From positions 1-33,441 of the forward strand of contig JAOTZH010000020.1 in NCBI GenBank assembly GCA_029861425.1: a DNA stretch of 33,441 bases, read 5' to 3'. Under the pieces are notes generated by a model. The model was not told the DNA's origin. It did no database searches and worked only from the letters and a program-made list of their open reading frames with translations. Positions 1-7,675 of this stretch are shown piece after piece. This DNA comes from Gemmatimonadota bacterium. Its GTDB lineage: Bacteria; Gemmatimonadota; Gemmatimonadetes; Palauibacterales; Palauibacteraceae. Position numbers and translations under genes: made by a program. The number at the start of each line of letters is the position of its first letter. The stretch's first letter is position 1.

Positions 1-1
1 C

Positions 2-265
2 GAGGTGCGCAGGCCTCCGGGGAGCATGGGCTACCGCGATTGGCCGCGGCTGATCGAACAGCTTCGCTTCGTCGCCCGAAACATCCAGGGTCCGCAGGCC
101 CGGCCCACGGAGGCGCAGCTCGAAGTGCTGAGCGAGGTCGAGGTCGCGGCCGCCGAGCGGGCGGAAGAGTTGAGCGCGATCATCAACGGGGTCATCGCCG
201 ACCTGAACGAGCTGCTCGAGGACGCGCCGAAGATCATCACGAACTGGAGGCGCGTCGTGAGCTAG
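2..265 (+). CDS. VPS10/sortilin-type exported protein, C-terminal fragment (gene enters from the left)
   Basis: The frame is open from the first base of the window to a TAG at 263-265, so only the last 87 or so codons of a larger gene are present. The fragment is mostly helical and acidic. Its pattern (a P-x-L-I-x-Q-L start, a short linker, then a long helix ending in a VIADLNELL-type segment) matches the C-terminal helical tail of the complete VPS10/BNR protein at 24406-27645, which ends in an analogous NAVIAGELAEFN segment. I infer that it is the tail of a paralogue. A GTG at 5 could begin an 86-residue ORF, but there is no room to judge a ribosome binding site and the similarity argues for a truncated long gene. 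No catalytic residues are visible here. Confidence 0.6.
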   Translation, partial: EVRRPPGSMGYRDWPRLIEQLRFVARNIQGPQARPTEAQLEVLSEVEVAAAERAEELSAIINGVIADLNELLEDAPKIITNWRRVVS

Positions 266-299
266 AACGTGAGTCGGGGCCGTCGGCCGCCGCGCTCGA

Positions 300-328
300 T
301 TGCCGTGGCACAGAGGCTGCGCTAACGT
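300..328 (+). promoter_or_regulatory. Sigma70-like promoter candidate for the folE leader RNA
   Basis: TTGCCG at 300-305 and TAACGT at 323-328 are separated by 17 bases. The -35 box matches consensus at 4 of 6 positions (TTG plus the C). The -10 box keeps the first T, the A and the final T. The predicted start, about 7 bases after the -10, falls near 335-337, just before the 5' arm of the RNA stem that begins at 340. The agreement in position between promoter and folded RNA is the main support; the -10 alone is weak. Confidence 0.4.
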
Positions 329-339
329 CAGGTGCAACG

Positions 340-483
340 GATGCGAGGTCGCATTTCTTGAGCCAACACTTGCCCGTAGAGTCTTCGATCCGTCGGCGGA
401 CGTCATGCCCTGAATGGGAAGGCGAAGACCCGATGGTAGGAGGCGAACCTTTCGAGGTGGGCTTCAAGAAATCACCTCGCATC
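340..483 (+). ncRNA. Structured RNA upstream of folE (6S-like architecture or cis-regulatory leader)
   Basis: Hand folding gives a long closing helix. Bases 340-349 pair perfectly with 474-483 (10 bp). After a small internal loop, 353-361 pair with 464-472, and 362-364 with 460-462. Inside is an open region of about 16 bases on the 5' side, then an arm closed by 381-387 with 423-429 (7 bp) carrying a TCCG/CGGA tetraloop hairpin near 389-400. The 3' side of the bubble carries a small TTCG-capped hairpin near 447-459 and an AGGAGG at 438-443. A closing stem, central bubble with a small 3'-side hairpin, and terminal arm is the general plan of 6S RNA. Because an intrinsic terminator and the folE start follow directly, a folE attenuator or folate-type riboswitch is equally plausible. 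I cannot assign a family by sequence. Confidence 0.55.
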
Positions 484-496
484 TGCTTCTACAGGG

Positions 497-522
497 GGGG
501 TGACCTGCGGGTCGCCCCTTTT
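497..522 (+). terminator. Intrinsic terminator between the leader RNA and folE
   Basis: GGGGTGACC at 497-505 pairs with GGTCGCCCC at 510-518 (nine pairs, one of them G-U) across a short loop, and TTTT follows at 519-522. It ends only 5 bases before the folE Shine-Dalgarno (528-532), leaving no room for a separate folE promoter. Transcription of folE therefore has to pass this terminator or start upstream of it, which makes it a candidate control point. Confidence 0.65.
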
Positions 523-539
523 GCATCAGGAGTGGCAAA

Positions 540-1166
540 GTGAAAGAAGAACCGATGGTACCCGCGCCCACTGACGACCCGGACGACGTCTCGGCGGAAC
601 CCGAAGATCTTCTCGAGTCGCTGGTGAAGCGCGAGCTTCATCTGCTCGGCGAGGATCCCGAGCGCGAGGGGCTCGTCCGCACGCCGCACAGGGTCGCCGG
701 CGCCCTGCGGTTCCTGACCCAGGGGTATCGTCAGACCGTAGAAGACGTCATGGGCTCGGCGATCTTCGAGGAGGCGCACGACTCGATGGTCCTCGTGAAG
801 GACATCGAGATCTACTCGCTTTGCGAACACCATATGTTGCCGTTCTTCGGGAAGGCCCACGTCGCGTACATCCCGGACGGCCGGATCGTCGGTCTGAGCA
901 AGCTGCCGCGGATCGTGGACGTGTTCGCCCGCCGGCTTCAGGTGCAGGAACGGCTTACGGAGCAGATCGCGCAGGCGATCGAGGACGTGCTGAAGCCACA
1001 GGGCGTCGGTGTGGTGATCGAGGCGGTCCACCTGTGCATGATGATGCGCGGTGTGGAGAAGCAGAACAGTCGCACGATCACGAGCGCCGTGCGCGGTCTC
1101 TTCCGCCGAGACAACCGAACGCGCGAGGAATTCCTCCGGCTCGCGGCTTCCGACACGTCGCTCTAG
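540..1166 (+). CDS. folE: GTP cyclohydrolase I
   Basis: FolE converts GTP to 7,8-dihydroneopterin triphosphate, the first step of tetrahydrofolate and pterin synthesis, in the cytoplasm. The 208-residue product has the family signature around [12 protein letters not shown] and a C-terminal LCMMMRGVE block. The zinc ligands are Cys95, His98 and Cys166. Their spacing (3 and 68) equals that of the E. coli ligands Cys110, His113 and Cys181, so the zinc-dependent class is intact. The start is GTG at 540, seven bases after AGGAG at 528-532. An in-frame ATG at 555 has no such site. The N-terminal 20 residues are variable and acidic, as is normal in the family. Its 5' region carries a folded RNA and a terminator, so expression is probably conditional. 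The next gene begins 37 bases downstream. Confidence 0.95.
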   Translation: MKEEPMVPAPTDDPDDVSAEPEDLLESLVKRELHLLGEDPEREGLVRTPHRVAGALRFLTQGYRQTVEDVMGSAIFEEAHDSMVLVKDIEIYSLCEHHMLPFFGKAHVAYIPDGRIVGLSKLPRIVDVFARRLQVQERLTEQIAQAIEDVLKPQGVGVVIEAVHLCMMMRGVEKQNSRTITSAVRGLFRRDNRTREEFLRLAASDTSL

Positions 1167-1203
1167 CGGCGCAGCCGCGGACGACACGCCACGCTCACGC
1201 CCG

Positions 1204-1836
1204 GTGTTCATCGAACTCGCCGAAATCCTCGACTGTCCGAGCTGCAACGACGGCTTCGGGCTCGTCGCGTTCGTCTCGGAAGCAGACCGTCGCCGGGTGC
1301 TGGCCGGACGCCTGGGATGCCCCATCTGCGAGATCGAATTCCCCATCGCGGCCGGTGCGATCCGGCTGGGTGAGCCAGGTGAGCCAGTCGACGCTGAGGG
1401 TGGCCACGCGGAGGGTGACGGCGCGGAGATGGCCCTCCGTCTGGCGGCGTTGATGGGAGTCGCCGAAACGAACGGGTCGGCGGTTCTGCTGGGGCCCGGG
1501 CTCGGCGAGTACGCGGCCCGTCTCGCGGCGATGTCCGATCGAATCGAAGTGCTCGCGGTGATGTCGGATGAGACGAGCCTTTCCCTCGACGACCTCGAGT
1601 CCGGCGTGAATCCGTTGATCGGGCTCACCGACACCTGGCCCGTGCGAAGCGGCGCGCTGGACGGCGTGGCGCTGAAGGGCGGGGTCGCGGCGCCGGCGGA
1701 GGCACGGCGCTGTCTGGCTCACGGACGCAGACTCGTCGTCATCCAGCCGAGGCCGGACGACCTCACCGCCCTCGAGGAGGCCGGATTCTCGACTCTCGCG
1801 AGCGACTCCCGGACCTGGGTCGGCGCACGATCGTGA
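1204..1836 (+). CDS. Zinc-ribbon protein with a possible degenerate methyltransferase-like domain
   Basis: I do not recognise a named family over the full length. Residues 11-14 and 39-42 form two Cys-x-x-Cys knuckles (CPSC and CPIC) in an N-terminal domain resembling the Trm112-like zinc ribbon, with an FPI tail after the second pair. After an acidic Gly-rich linker (56-75), residues 91-112 contain a hydrophobic strand and a GPGLGEY loop like motif I of SAM-dependent methyltransferases. No acidic end-of-strand-2 residue or catalytic motif is clear, so activity is doubtful. The start is taken as GTG 1204 because the residues upstream in this frame only shadow folE; no strong Shine-Dalgarno is visible. 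The gene lies 37 bases after folE and may be cotranscribed with it. Product length is 210 residues. Confidence 0.7.
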   Translation: MFIELAEILDCPSCNDGFGLVAFVSEADRRRVLAGRLGCPICEIEFPIAAGAIRLGEPGEPVDAEGGHAEGDGAEMALRLAALMGVAETNGSAVLLGPGLGEYAARLAAMSDRIEVLAVMSDETSLSLDDLESGVNPLIGLTDTWPVRSGALDGVALKGGVAAPAEARRCLAHGRRLVVIQPRPDDLTALEEAGFSTLASDSRTWVGARS

Positions 1837-1841
1837 CGCGT

Positions 1842-1871
1842 TTGCCCGCGGGTGACGAGACGATCTAGTTT
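1842..1871 (+). promoter_or_regulatory. Promoter candidate for the TPR / acyl-CoA synthetase / cutA operon
   Basis: TTGCCC at 1842-1847 and TAGTTT at 1866-1871 lie 18 bases apart in the 83-base gap before the TPR gene, where a promoter would be expected. The -35 resembles the TTGCCG proposed for the folE leader. Support is consensus matching only. Confidence 0.3.
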
Positions 1872-1919
1872 GCGCCTCGATCGTCCGCGGTTCGGTAGGA
1901 CGCAGAGATCGGCTGGCTC

Positions 1920-2342
1920 ATGACGCGGTGGAAGTTCTGGGAGAAGGGGTCGGGGGGCGGTTCCCCCGACTACTACGAAGAGGGCGTCGCTCTCGTCAGC
2001 CAGGAGCTGTACCACGAGGCGCTGACCTCCTTCCGTCTCGCCCTCAAGCAGACTCCGGATGACGCCGCGACGCTCGAGCACATGGCTGTCGCGTACACCC
2101 ACATCGGCCTCGCGGAGGATGCCGGTCGCGCCTACGAGCAGGCCATCGAGCTGCGACCGAAGAGCCCGTCCGCGCACTATGGCCTCGCTTTCATCCTTCT
2201 GAAGGATGAGCGACGGGACGAGGCCGCCCTCCACCTGCGACAGTTCCTCGATCTCGCGCATCCCGACAGGGAGGATGATCGCCAGATCGAGCACGCTCGT
2301 CGGACGCTGTCCAGGTTGACGCCGCCCGCGCCGGCCGACTGA
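1920..2342 (+). CDS. Tetratricopeptide repeat protein
   Basis: The 140-residue protein has about three TPR units between residues 18 and 120. Typical helix pairs such as A-L-x-x-F-x-x-A-L, then AYTHIGLAEDAGRAYEQAIEL and a third unit with YGLAFILLKDERRDEAALHL are visible. TPR arrays usually act as protein-interaction scaffolds. There is no signal peptide or membrane segment, so it is probably cytoplasmic. The stop codon TGA (2340-2342) shares its A with the ATG of the acyl-CoA synthetase, implying translational coupling and a shared role or regulation. The start is the ATG at 1920; only weak purine-rich sequence precedes it. The partner cannot be told from sequence. Confidence 0.8.
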   Translation: MTRWKFWEKGSGGGSPDYYEEGVALVSQELYHEALTSFRLALKQTPDDAATLEHMAVAYTHIGLAEDAGRAYEQAIELRPKSPSAHYGLAFILLKDERRDEAALHLRQFLDLAHPDREDDRQIEHARRTLSRLTPPAPAD

Positions 2343-4246
2343 TGAAGACGCGGGTCTCCACGCCGATCCTGCCTGACTACGAGCTCGGCACGGTCGTGGA
2401 TCTCTTCCTCGACGGACTGGATCCGAAGCGGGCGGTCGTGGCGCGCACCCGAAACCCGGACGGAACGTGGACCCCCCACTCCTCGGGGGACGTCGGCGAG
2501 CGCGTGCGCGCGCTCGCCCTCGGCCTCAGGACCGTCGGGCTAGAGCGGCACGACCGGGTGGCAATCCTCTCGCATACGCGGCTCGAATGGGCGCAGGCCG
2601 ATTTCGGCGTGGTCATGGCGGGGCTGGTCAGCGTCCCCGTCTACCCGGTTCTGCCGGCCGATCAGATCCGACATGTGCTCTCGGACTCGGGGGCTCGCGG
2701 AATCGTGCTCGCGGATCAGGAGCAGCTCGAGAAGGTGCTCGAAGTGCTCGGCGATCTACCACAGCTGGAGAAGGCCTGGGTGATCGAGCCCTTCGAACCG
2801 CCGGGCGGGACGGTTGACCTCGAGGTCGAGAGCTTCGGTGACCTGGCAGCCCGGGGCCAGGCGGCGGAACCCGAGCTGGGAGACTCCTACGAAGCGTACG
2901 CGCGCGCGACGCGACCGGAAGATCTGGCGACGCTGATCTACACATCGGGTACCACAGGGCTGCCGAAGGGGGTCATGCTCTCGCACGGGAACTTCCACTC
3001 CAACGCGGTCCTCGGCGGCACCGTCGTTCCCGTCGGACCGGGGGACACCGCGCTGGCGCTGCTTCCGCTCGCGCACGTGTTCGAGCGTCTGGTCGGGAAC
3101 TACGCGATGTGGAGACTCGGTGTGACGCTCGCCTATGCGGAGTCCCCGATGACGGTGGCCAGAGACCTTGGAGAGGTGCAGCCGACGGTGATGGCGGCCG
3201 TGCCCAGAGTCTTCGAGAAGGTGCTCGAACGGGCCGAGGCGGCCGCGCGCGAAGGAGGCGGAGCCAAGGCGGGGATCTTCGAATGGGCTCGCCGCGTCGG
3301 CGAGCTAAAGGCGGAACGGGAGCTCGCCGGAAGCCCGCCCGGTCCGATTCTCTCGTTTCAGGCGAGGATCGCGGACCGGCTCGTGTTCTCGAAGCTGCGG
3401 GCCCGGACCGGCGGGAACATCCGGTTCTTCCTGAGCGGCGGGGCGCCACTTCCGCCTGCCGTCGCTCGCTTCTTCTTCGCGGCCGGGCTTCCGATCCTGG
3501 AGGGGTACGGACTGACCGAGACGTCCCCGGCCCTCACCTTCAACCCGGTGGACGCCGTGCGGATCGGGACGGTCGGACGTCCCATTCCGGGTACGGAGAT
3601 CCGCATCGCCGAAGATGGGGAGATCCTGGCGCGAGGGCCCCAGATCATGCAGGGCTACTACAACCTGCCGGACGCGACCGCCGAGGCAATCGATGCCGAG
3701 GGTTGGTTCCACACCGGCGACGTCGGCGAGATCGACGACGAGGAGTACCTGCGGATCACCGACCGCAAGAAGGACCTGATCATCACGGCCTACGGGAAAA
3801 ACATCGCGCCACAGCCGATCGAGAACGATGTGAAGCGACACCCGCTGGTGGCAGAAGCGGTGATGATCGGGGATCGACGGAAGTTCCCGATCATGATCGT
3901 CGTCCCGGACTACGATGCCGCCCGAAGCCTGCTCGAGGGAGGCGCGGAAATGACCGACGACGATCTGTTTAGCCATGCTCCCCTGCATGTGGCGATGTCA
4001 CGCGCCGTGCTCGAGCGGTGTGCCGATCTCGCGAAATACGAGCGGCCGCGCGACGTGCTCGTCCTGCCGGGGCCGTTCACCATCGAGGGTGGCGAGCTGA
4101 CGCCGACTCTCAAGGTGAAGCGCCGGGTCGTGGTCACGCGATTCGCCGATCGGATCGACGAGCTCTATGAGGAGGCGGAGCTGGAAGCAGACGCCGGGGC
4201 GATGCCGGAAGCGCGGGAGGGCTCCGAGGCGCGTTTCGACCCGTGA
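2342..4246 (+). CDS. Long-chain acyl-CoA synthetase (AMP-forming)
   Basis: It activates a fatty acid with ATP and joins it to CoA through an acyl-adenylate, feeding beta-oxidation or lipid synthesis. The 634-residue length and motifs fit the long-chain FadD15/FAA-like branch. The phosphate-binding YTSGTTGLPKG lies at about 200-210, the adenylate-binding GYGLTETSP at about 388, the hinge-region FHTGDVGEID with ITDRKKD from about 456, and the C-terminal catalytic lysine region ITAYGKNIAP near 485. All the core motifs are intact. The start overlaps the TPR stop (TGATG), and the end overlaps the cutA start (GTGA at 4243-4246), so the three genes form a coupled operon. Chain-length preference cannot be read from the sequence. 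The last 25 residues are acidic and variable. Confidence 0.93.
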   Translation: MKTRVSTPILPDYELGTVVDLFLDGLDPKRAVVARTRNPDGTWTPHSSGDVGERVRALALGLRTVGLERHDRVAILSHTRLEWAQADFGVVMAGLVSVPVYPVLPADQIRHVLSDSGARGIVLADQEQLEKVLEVLGDLPQLEKAWVIEPFEPPGGTVDLEVESFGDLAARGQAAEPELGDSYEAYARATRPEDLATLIYTSGTTGLPKGVMLSHGNFHSNAVLGGTVVPVGPGDTALALLPLAHVFERLVGNYAMWRLGVTLAYAESPMTVARDLGEVQPTVMAAVPRVFEKVLERAEAAAREGGGAKAGIFEWARRVGELKAERELAGSPPGPILSFQARIADRLVFSKLRARTGGNIRFFLSGGAPLPPAVARFFFAAGLPILEGYGLTETSPALTFNPVDAVRIGTVGRPIPGTEIRIAEDGEILARGPQIMQGYYNLPDATAEAIDAEGWFHTGDVGEIDDEEYLRITDRKKDLIITAYGKNIAPQPIENDVKRHPLVAEAVMIGDRRKFPIMIVVPDYDAARSLLEGGAEMTDDDLFSHAPLHVAMSRAVLERCADLAKYERPRDVLVLPGPFTIEGGELTPTLKVKRRVVVTRFADRIDELYEEAELEADAGAMPEAREGSEARFDP

Positions 4247-4569
4247 GCGCGGGCGTCCGCGTCGCTCTCACCACGGGTCCGGACGTCGAGACCCTGCGCT
4301 CCATCTGCCGCGCGCTGATCGAGGAGCGCCTCATCGCCTGCGCGAACGTGCTCGAAGGGATGACCTCGATCTATCGGTGGGAGGGGGCGATCGAGGAGGC
4401 GCCGGAGTGCCTCGCGATCCTCAAGACGACGTCGGACCGCATCGAACCGCTCGAAGCCCGTCTGCGCGAGCTCCACCCCTACGACGTCCCCGAGCTCGTG
4501 GTCCTCGACATCGCGAACGGGTCAGCCGCCTATCTCGACTGGGTCCGTGAGTCCACCCGGATCGGCTGA
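4243..4569 (+). CDS. cutA: CutA-like divalent cation tolerance protein
   Basis: The 108-residue product matches the small trimeric CutA family, which has a ferredoxin-like fold. Family blocks are ALIEERLIACANV near residues 24-36, the YRWEG segment near 45, ECLAILKTT near 56, and HPYDVPELVVLDI followed by the C-terminal YLDWVRES. CutA is named for copper tolerance in E. coli, but its biochemical role remains poorly defined. The GTG start overlaps the stop of the acyl-CoA synthetase by four bases. The 3' end runs 40 bases into the convergent ctaG-type gene on the opposite strand, so the two mRNAs are complementary there. Confidence 0.92.
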   Translation: MSAGVRVALTTGPDVETLRSICRALIEERLIACANVLEGMTSIYRWEGAIEEAPECLAILKTTSDRIEPLEARLRELHPYDVPELVVLDIANGSAAYLDWVRESTRIG

Positions 4570-5345
4570 GGGTCGTTCTCCCTCCGGTACCACAACCAGA
4601 ACAGCACGCCCGCGGCGGTCCAGAGGATGGTCCCTCCGCCGAGGCGCATGATGAGGCCGGCGACTCGCTGGTCATCTCGCGCAGAGAGAACGCCAACCGG
4701 AGGTGCCAGCTCGTAGGTCGCATAGAACGGGAGCTCCGCGAACGTGAGGAAGACATACGGGAGGGTCATGAGCACCGTGCAAACGATCAGATACCCCATC
4801 CTCACACCGAGCGGGAAGCGCGGCCGATCCGGCACGGGGCTCACTACCGGCCACCAGAGAATCAACCCTGCGAGGAGCCAGGATACGTCCAGCACGAACG
4901 AACCGAGCTGCGAAGACATCAGCGAGTCCACCAGCCCCGGCCAGTGGGTGGCGACCACGACGGTGTTGAACAGCAGCAGGGCGACCAGAGGGACCGTGAG
5001 AACGCGGACAAGACCGAATCCCCGCCACGTCGCGAGCCGTTGGTACCTTTCCGCGGGGATGCCCATCAGCAGGAGTGGCGGAGCGACGAGCGCGATCAGG
5101 AGAAACTGGACCATGTGGAGCGACGCCAGGTACCCCGACCCGAGCGCCCCGATCGGCCAGTCGAGCGCCACCCACAGCGCGATCAGACCGGCGAAGGAGG
5201 CGGTGCGCTGTCGTGAGGACGCGGCTGAACCGCCGCCGAACCGCAGGTAGGCGAGCAGCAACAGGCCGATGAAGATCCAGACGCCCGGGTAGGGTCGCCA
5301 TGACCATGTCCAGGCGACACCCTGAGCCGCGCACCACCACTGCAT
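4530..5345 (-). CDS. ctaG: CtaG-type cytochrome c oxidase assembly protein (caa3_CtaG family)
   Basis: This 271-residue polytopic membrane protein has about seven hydrophobic helices. It shows features of the Bacillus-type CtaG family: WSWRPYPGVW near the N terminus, an SGYLASLHMVQFLLI block, PPLLLMGIP, and a late helix with GGTILWTAAGVLFWLWY. Members are needed for assembly of caa3-type cytochrome c oxidase, probably in copper handling. The ATG lies three bases after the stop of the Sco gene, which also supports a copper-insertion role. It is the last gene of the minus-strand operon, and its 3' end overlaps cutA by 40 bases. Do not confuse this family with the unrelated Cox11-type protein also called CtaG. 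Confidence 0.88.
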   Translation of the reverse strand: MQWWCAAQGVAWTWSWRPYPGVWIFIGLLLLAYLRFGGGSAASSRQRTASFAGLIALWVALDWPIGALGSGYLASLHMVQFLLIALVAPPLLLMGIPAERYQRLATWRGFGLVRVLTVPLVALLLFNTVVVATHWPGLVDSLMSSQLGSFVLDVSWLLAGLILWWPVVSPVPDRPRFPLGVRMGYLIVCTVLMTLPYVFLTFAELPFYATYELAPPVGVLSARDDQRVAGLIMRLGGGTILWTAAGVLFWLWYRRENDPQPIRVDSRTQSR

Positions 5346-5348
5346 GGG

Positions 5349-6104
5349 CTAACGCCCCGTGTCGCCCGCCACGGCGGCGTTGAGACGGAGAAGGGCCGGC
5401 AGATCGTTCCGCCAGTCGTTCTGCCGGATGCCGCCGGGATACGCCAGCCGGATCAGCCCGTCCCCCGTGATCGCCATGATCTGAGCCACGTGGCCGACCG
5501 TATAGTCGTCCGTTCCCGGCACGGGCTCCTTGATCGCGGGGGGGAGATCCATCGAGACGAGCAGCCCGTTGACCGTGTCGATCGGGGCGACGAGCCCCAC
5601 GAACTCGGCGTCGAAGCGGTCGAGATAGTCCCGAACGACCTCCGGTGTGTCCCGCTCCGGGTCGGTCGACACGAACACGACCTCGATCTGTCGTCGGTCG
5701 GAGTAGGGGAGGTCCCCGAGCGCGGCAGCGAGATTGGCGAGCTGCACCGGGCAGATGTCGGGACAGTGCGTGAACCCGAAGAAGAGGAACGAGAGGGACC
5801 CCGCGGTCTCGGCGAGATAGTCGAACGGCTCACCGCTCGTGTCGGTCAGGGTGAAGGCCGGGAGCGGGATCGGGTTGATGAGCTCCATCCCGCGAAACCC
5901 ACCGGCCTCGCCGCCCGGCTCGATCCTGGCCGGATCAGGTGCGGACTGGGCGGCCTCCGGCACACTCTCGTCGGTCGAAGTGCATCCCGAGAGCACCAGG
6001 CTCCCAAACGCGAGGCACGACGTGAACGAGGCGAGGACGGGTCCCGAGCGAGCCCTCGTCTGGGACGAAACGGATTCCGCGGCGAGGCCGGTCTCATCTC
6101 TCAT
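5349..6104 (-). CDS. SCO1/SenC family copper-binding lipoprotein
   Basis: Sco proteins are membrane-anchored thioredoxin-fold proteins that deliver copper to, or reduce, the CuA site of cytochrome oxidase. The 251-residue product has a hydrophobic signal ending in the lipobox LSGC with Cys41 as the predicted lipidated residue. The copper-binding motif is FTHCPDIC (Cys114 and Cys118), followed by STDPERDT at 146-153 and the conserved histidine at 205 in VGHVAQI. All three metal ligands are present. The frame stays open to 6488, but only the ATG at 6104 gives a proper lipoprotein signal; it follows the stop of the DUF445 gene by five bases. Downstream, ctaG starts three bases after its stop. 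Confidence 0.93.
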   Translation of the reverse strand: MRDETGLAAESVSSQTRARSGPVLASFTSCLAFGSLVLSGCTSTDESVPEAAQSAPDPARIEPGGEAGGFRGMELINPIPLPAFTLTDTSGEPFDYLAETAGSLSFLFFGFTHCPDICPVQLANLAAALGDLPYSDRRQIEVVFVSTDPERDTPEVVRDYLDRFDAEFVGLVAPIDTVNGLLVSMDLPPAIKEPVPGTDDYTVGHVAQIMAITGDGLIRLAYPGGIRQNDWRNDLPALLRLNAAVAGDTGR

Positions 6105-6109
6105 CTGAT

Positions 6110-7675
6110 TCAATCCAGGATAATGGTGACGATCACGAGGATCGTTCCGATAAAGCCGCCGAGCACGTACCCCAGTCGAACGATGAGATCCAGCTCGCGT
6201 TGGCTGATGTCTCGCACCAGCCCCTCGATCTGCTGGAGCGGGAAGCCTTCGATCTTCGCGGAGATGCGCTCCTCGATCTTGATCCGACCGGCCACCTCGG
6301 GCACCTGTCGGGCGACCCAGTCCCAGGTCGGCGGGCCGAGCGTATCGGCGAGCCTGATCGCCGCGTCCTGTCGCAGAAAGCGGTCGACGCGACCGATCGG
6401 TGCCTCGAGAATCCGGTCGGCGACGGGTTCGGCGATCGAGTCGAAGAGCGCGCTCCCGGCCTCGCTCCGCAGTCCCACCGCGAGCCACCCCGCCACCCGT
6501 TCCGCCGGTACCACACGCAGGATATCCGCCCAGCTACGTTCGCCCAGCCTGCCGATGGCCCCTTCGAGCTGATCGAGCAGAAACGACCGCGATTCCTCAT
6601 CCCGCGTGGCACGAACCACCCAGCCGCTGATCGAGTCGAGGGCATCCTGTACCTGCGGGTCATCGACCTCTCCCAGCACCGAGGTCGTCGGTCGCCGGAG
6701 GAACTCGACGATCCCGTCGTTGACGTTCTTGGCCATCGCGGTCTGGACTTCGGCCTCCTGCAGCACATCCCCCAGCCGGTCCGCGCCCTCCTCCTCCAGC
6801 GTGTCCATGGCTTTCGTCACCGTGTCCTGCGTGACGATGAGCTTCGCGACGACTCTCTGGTGGAACCGAAGGTCGTTCATGAAGCGATCGAGCAGCTCGC
6901 GTATCAGACGCTCGACGCGATCGCGGGTATCCGGGTCCTCGAGCAGGCGGCCCAGCCGCTCCATGGCGACCGGGAGATAGTCCTTGATCGCATGCTCCAT
7001 CGCCGCGACGAGGCCCGGCGGGATGAGCTCCTCGAGGGTGCGGCCCGGTTGCAGAACGTGCGCTGCCGCCTGATCGAGCTGGTGTCGCACGGTCTGCTCG
7101 AGCGCCTCGCTTTCGAGCAGTCGAACAAGCCACCCCTCGAGACTGTCCCGGACCGAGGCGAGTCGATCGGGGTCGAGCGCGTTCGAGAGCGGCTCGTCGC
7201 TGAGCGACTCGATCACGGAGCCGAGCACTCGTTCGGCGTCGGTGCCGAAGTCCGGGGATTCGAGAGACGAGACGAGGATGTCGCGCCCCTCGGCCATGAG
7301 GTGGAGGATCAGAGCGCGCACCTCCTCCAGGGCTCCCCCGGGGAGCAGCTCCTTCAGCGACGGCTGCTCGCCGCGGACCAGCTCGACAGCGAGTTCGCGC
7401 AGCCGTTCCTGGAACGCGCCCTCGAGGTCCTGAAGCTCCGAGGCGATGTCGTTGGGGGTCAGAAGCGTGCCTCCCACGACCCGGCCAACGGAGTCCGCGA
7501 GTCGCTTCTGGTTCTTCGGTACGGCCCCCTGAAGCCAGCTGACCTGCCGTCCGAGCAGCGTCGGGGGCGTGTACGGATGGAAGAGCATCCACACCGCGAT
7601 CCGGTTCGTAACACCGCCCGCGAGCGCTCCGAAACCGATCGTCAACAGGATCCTGACCCAGTCGAGCTCGATCAT
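6110..7675 (-). CDS. DUF445 family membrane-anchored protein
   Basis: The 521-residue product starts with a membrane helix carrying the DUF445 hallmark GGVTNRIAVWMLFHP (about residues 18-32). It ends in a second membrane helix (about 497-521, VLGGFIGTILVIVTIIL). Between them is a long helical, charged region of roughly 450 residues with repeated L-x-x-L and D-R/E-R patterns, likely coiled coil. The function of the family is not established. The ATG at 7675 overlaps the stop of the lipoprotein gene (ATGA), and the Sco gene begins five bases after its own stop. Placement directly before sco and ctaG suggests a link to envelope or oxidase biogenesis, but that is context only. Confidence 0.85.
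   Translation of the reverse strand: MIELDWVRILLTIGFGALAGGVTNRIAVWMLFHPYTPPTLLGRQVSWLQGAVPKNQKRLADSVGRVVGGTLLTPNDIASELQDLEGAFQERLRELAVELVRGEQPSLKELLPGGALEEVRALILHLMAEGRDILVSSLESPDFGTDAERVLGSVIESLSDEPLSNALDPDRLASVRDSLEGWLVRLLESEALEQTVRHQLDQAAAHVLQPGRTLEELIPPGLVAAMEHAIKDYLPVAMERLGRLLEDPDTRDRVERLIRELLDRFMNDLRFHQRVVAKLIVTQDTVTKAMDTLEEEGADRLGDVLQEAEVQTAMAKNVNDGIVEFLRRPTTSVLGEVDDPQVQDALDSISGWVVRATRDEESRSFLLDQLEGAIGRLGERSWADILRVVPAERVAGWLAVGLRSEAGSALFDSIAEPVADRILEAPIGRVDRFLRQDAAIRLADTLGPPTWDWVARQVPEVAGRIKIEERISAKIEGFPLQQIEGLVRDISQRELDLIVRLGYVLGGFIGTILVIVTIILD

Noticed and set aside
401-430. Short match to the cobalamin riboswitch core (GCC...GGGAAGGC)
   Set aside because: The other conserved B12 elements are missing or in the wrong order, and the segment pairs better within the local hairpins described.
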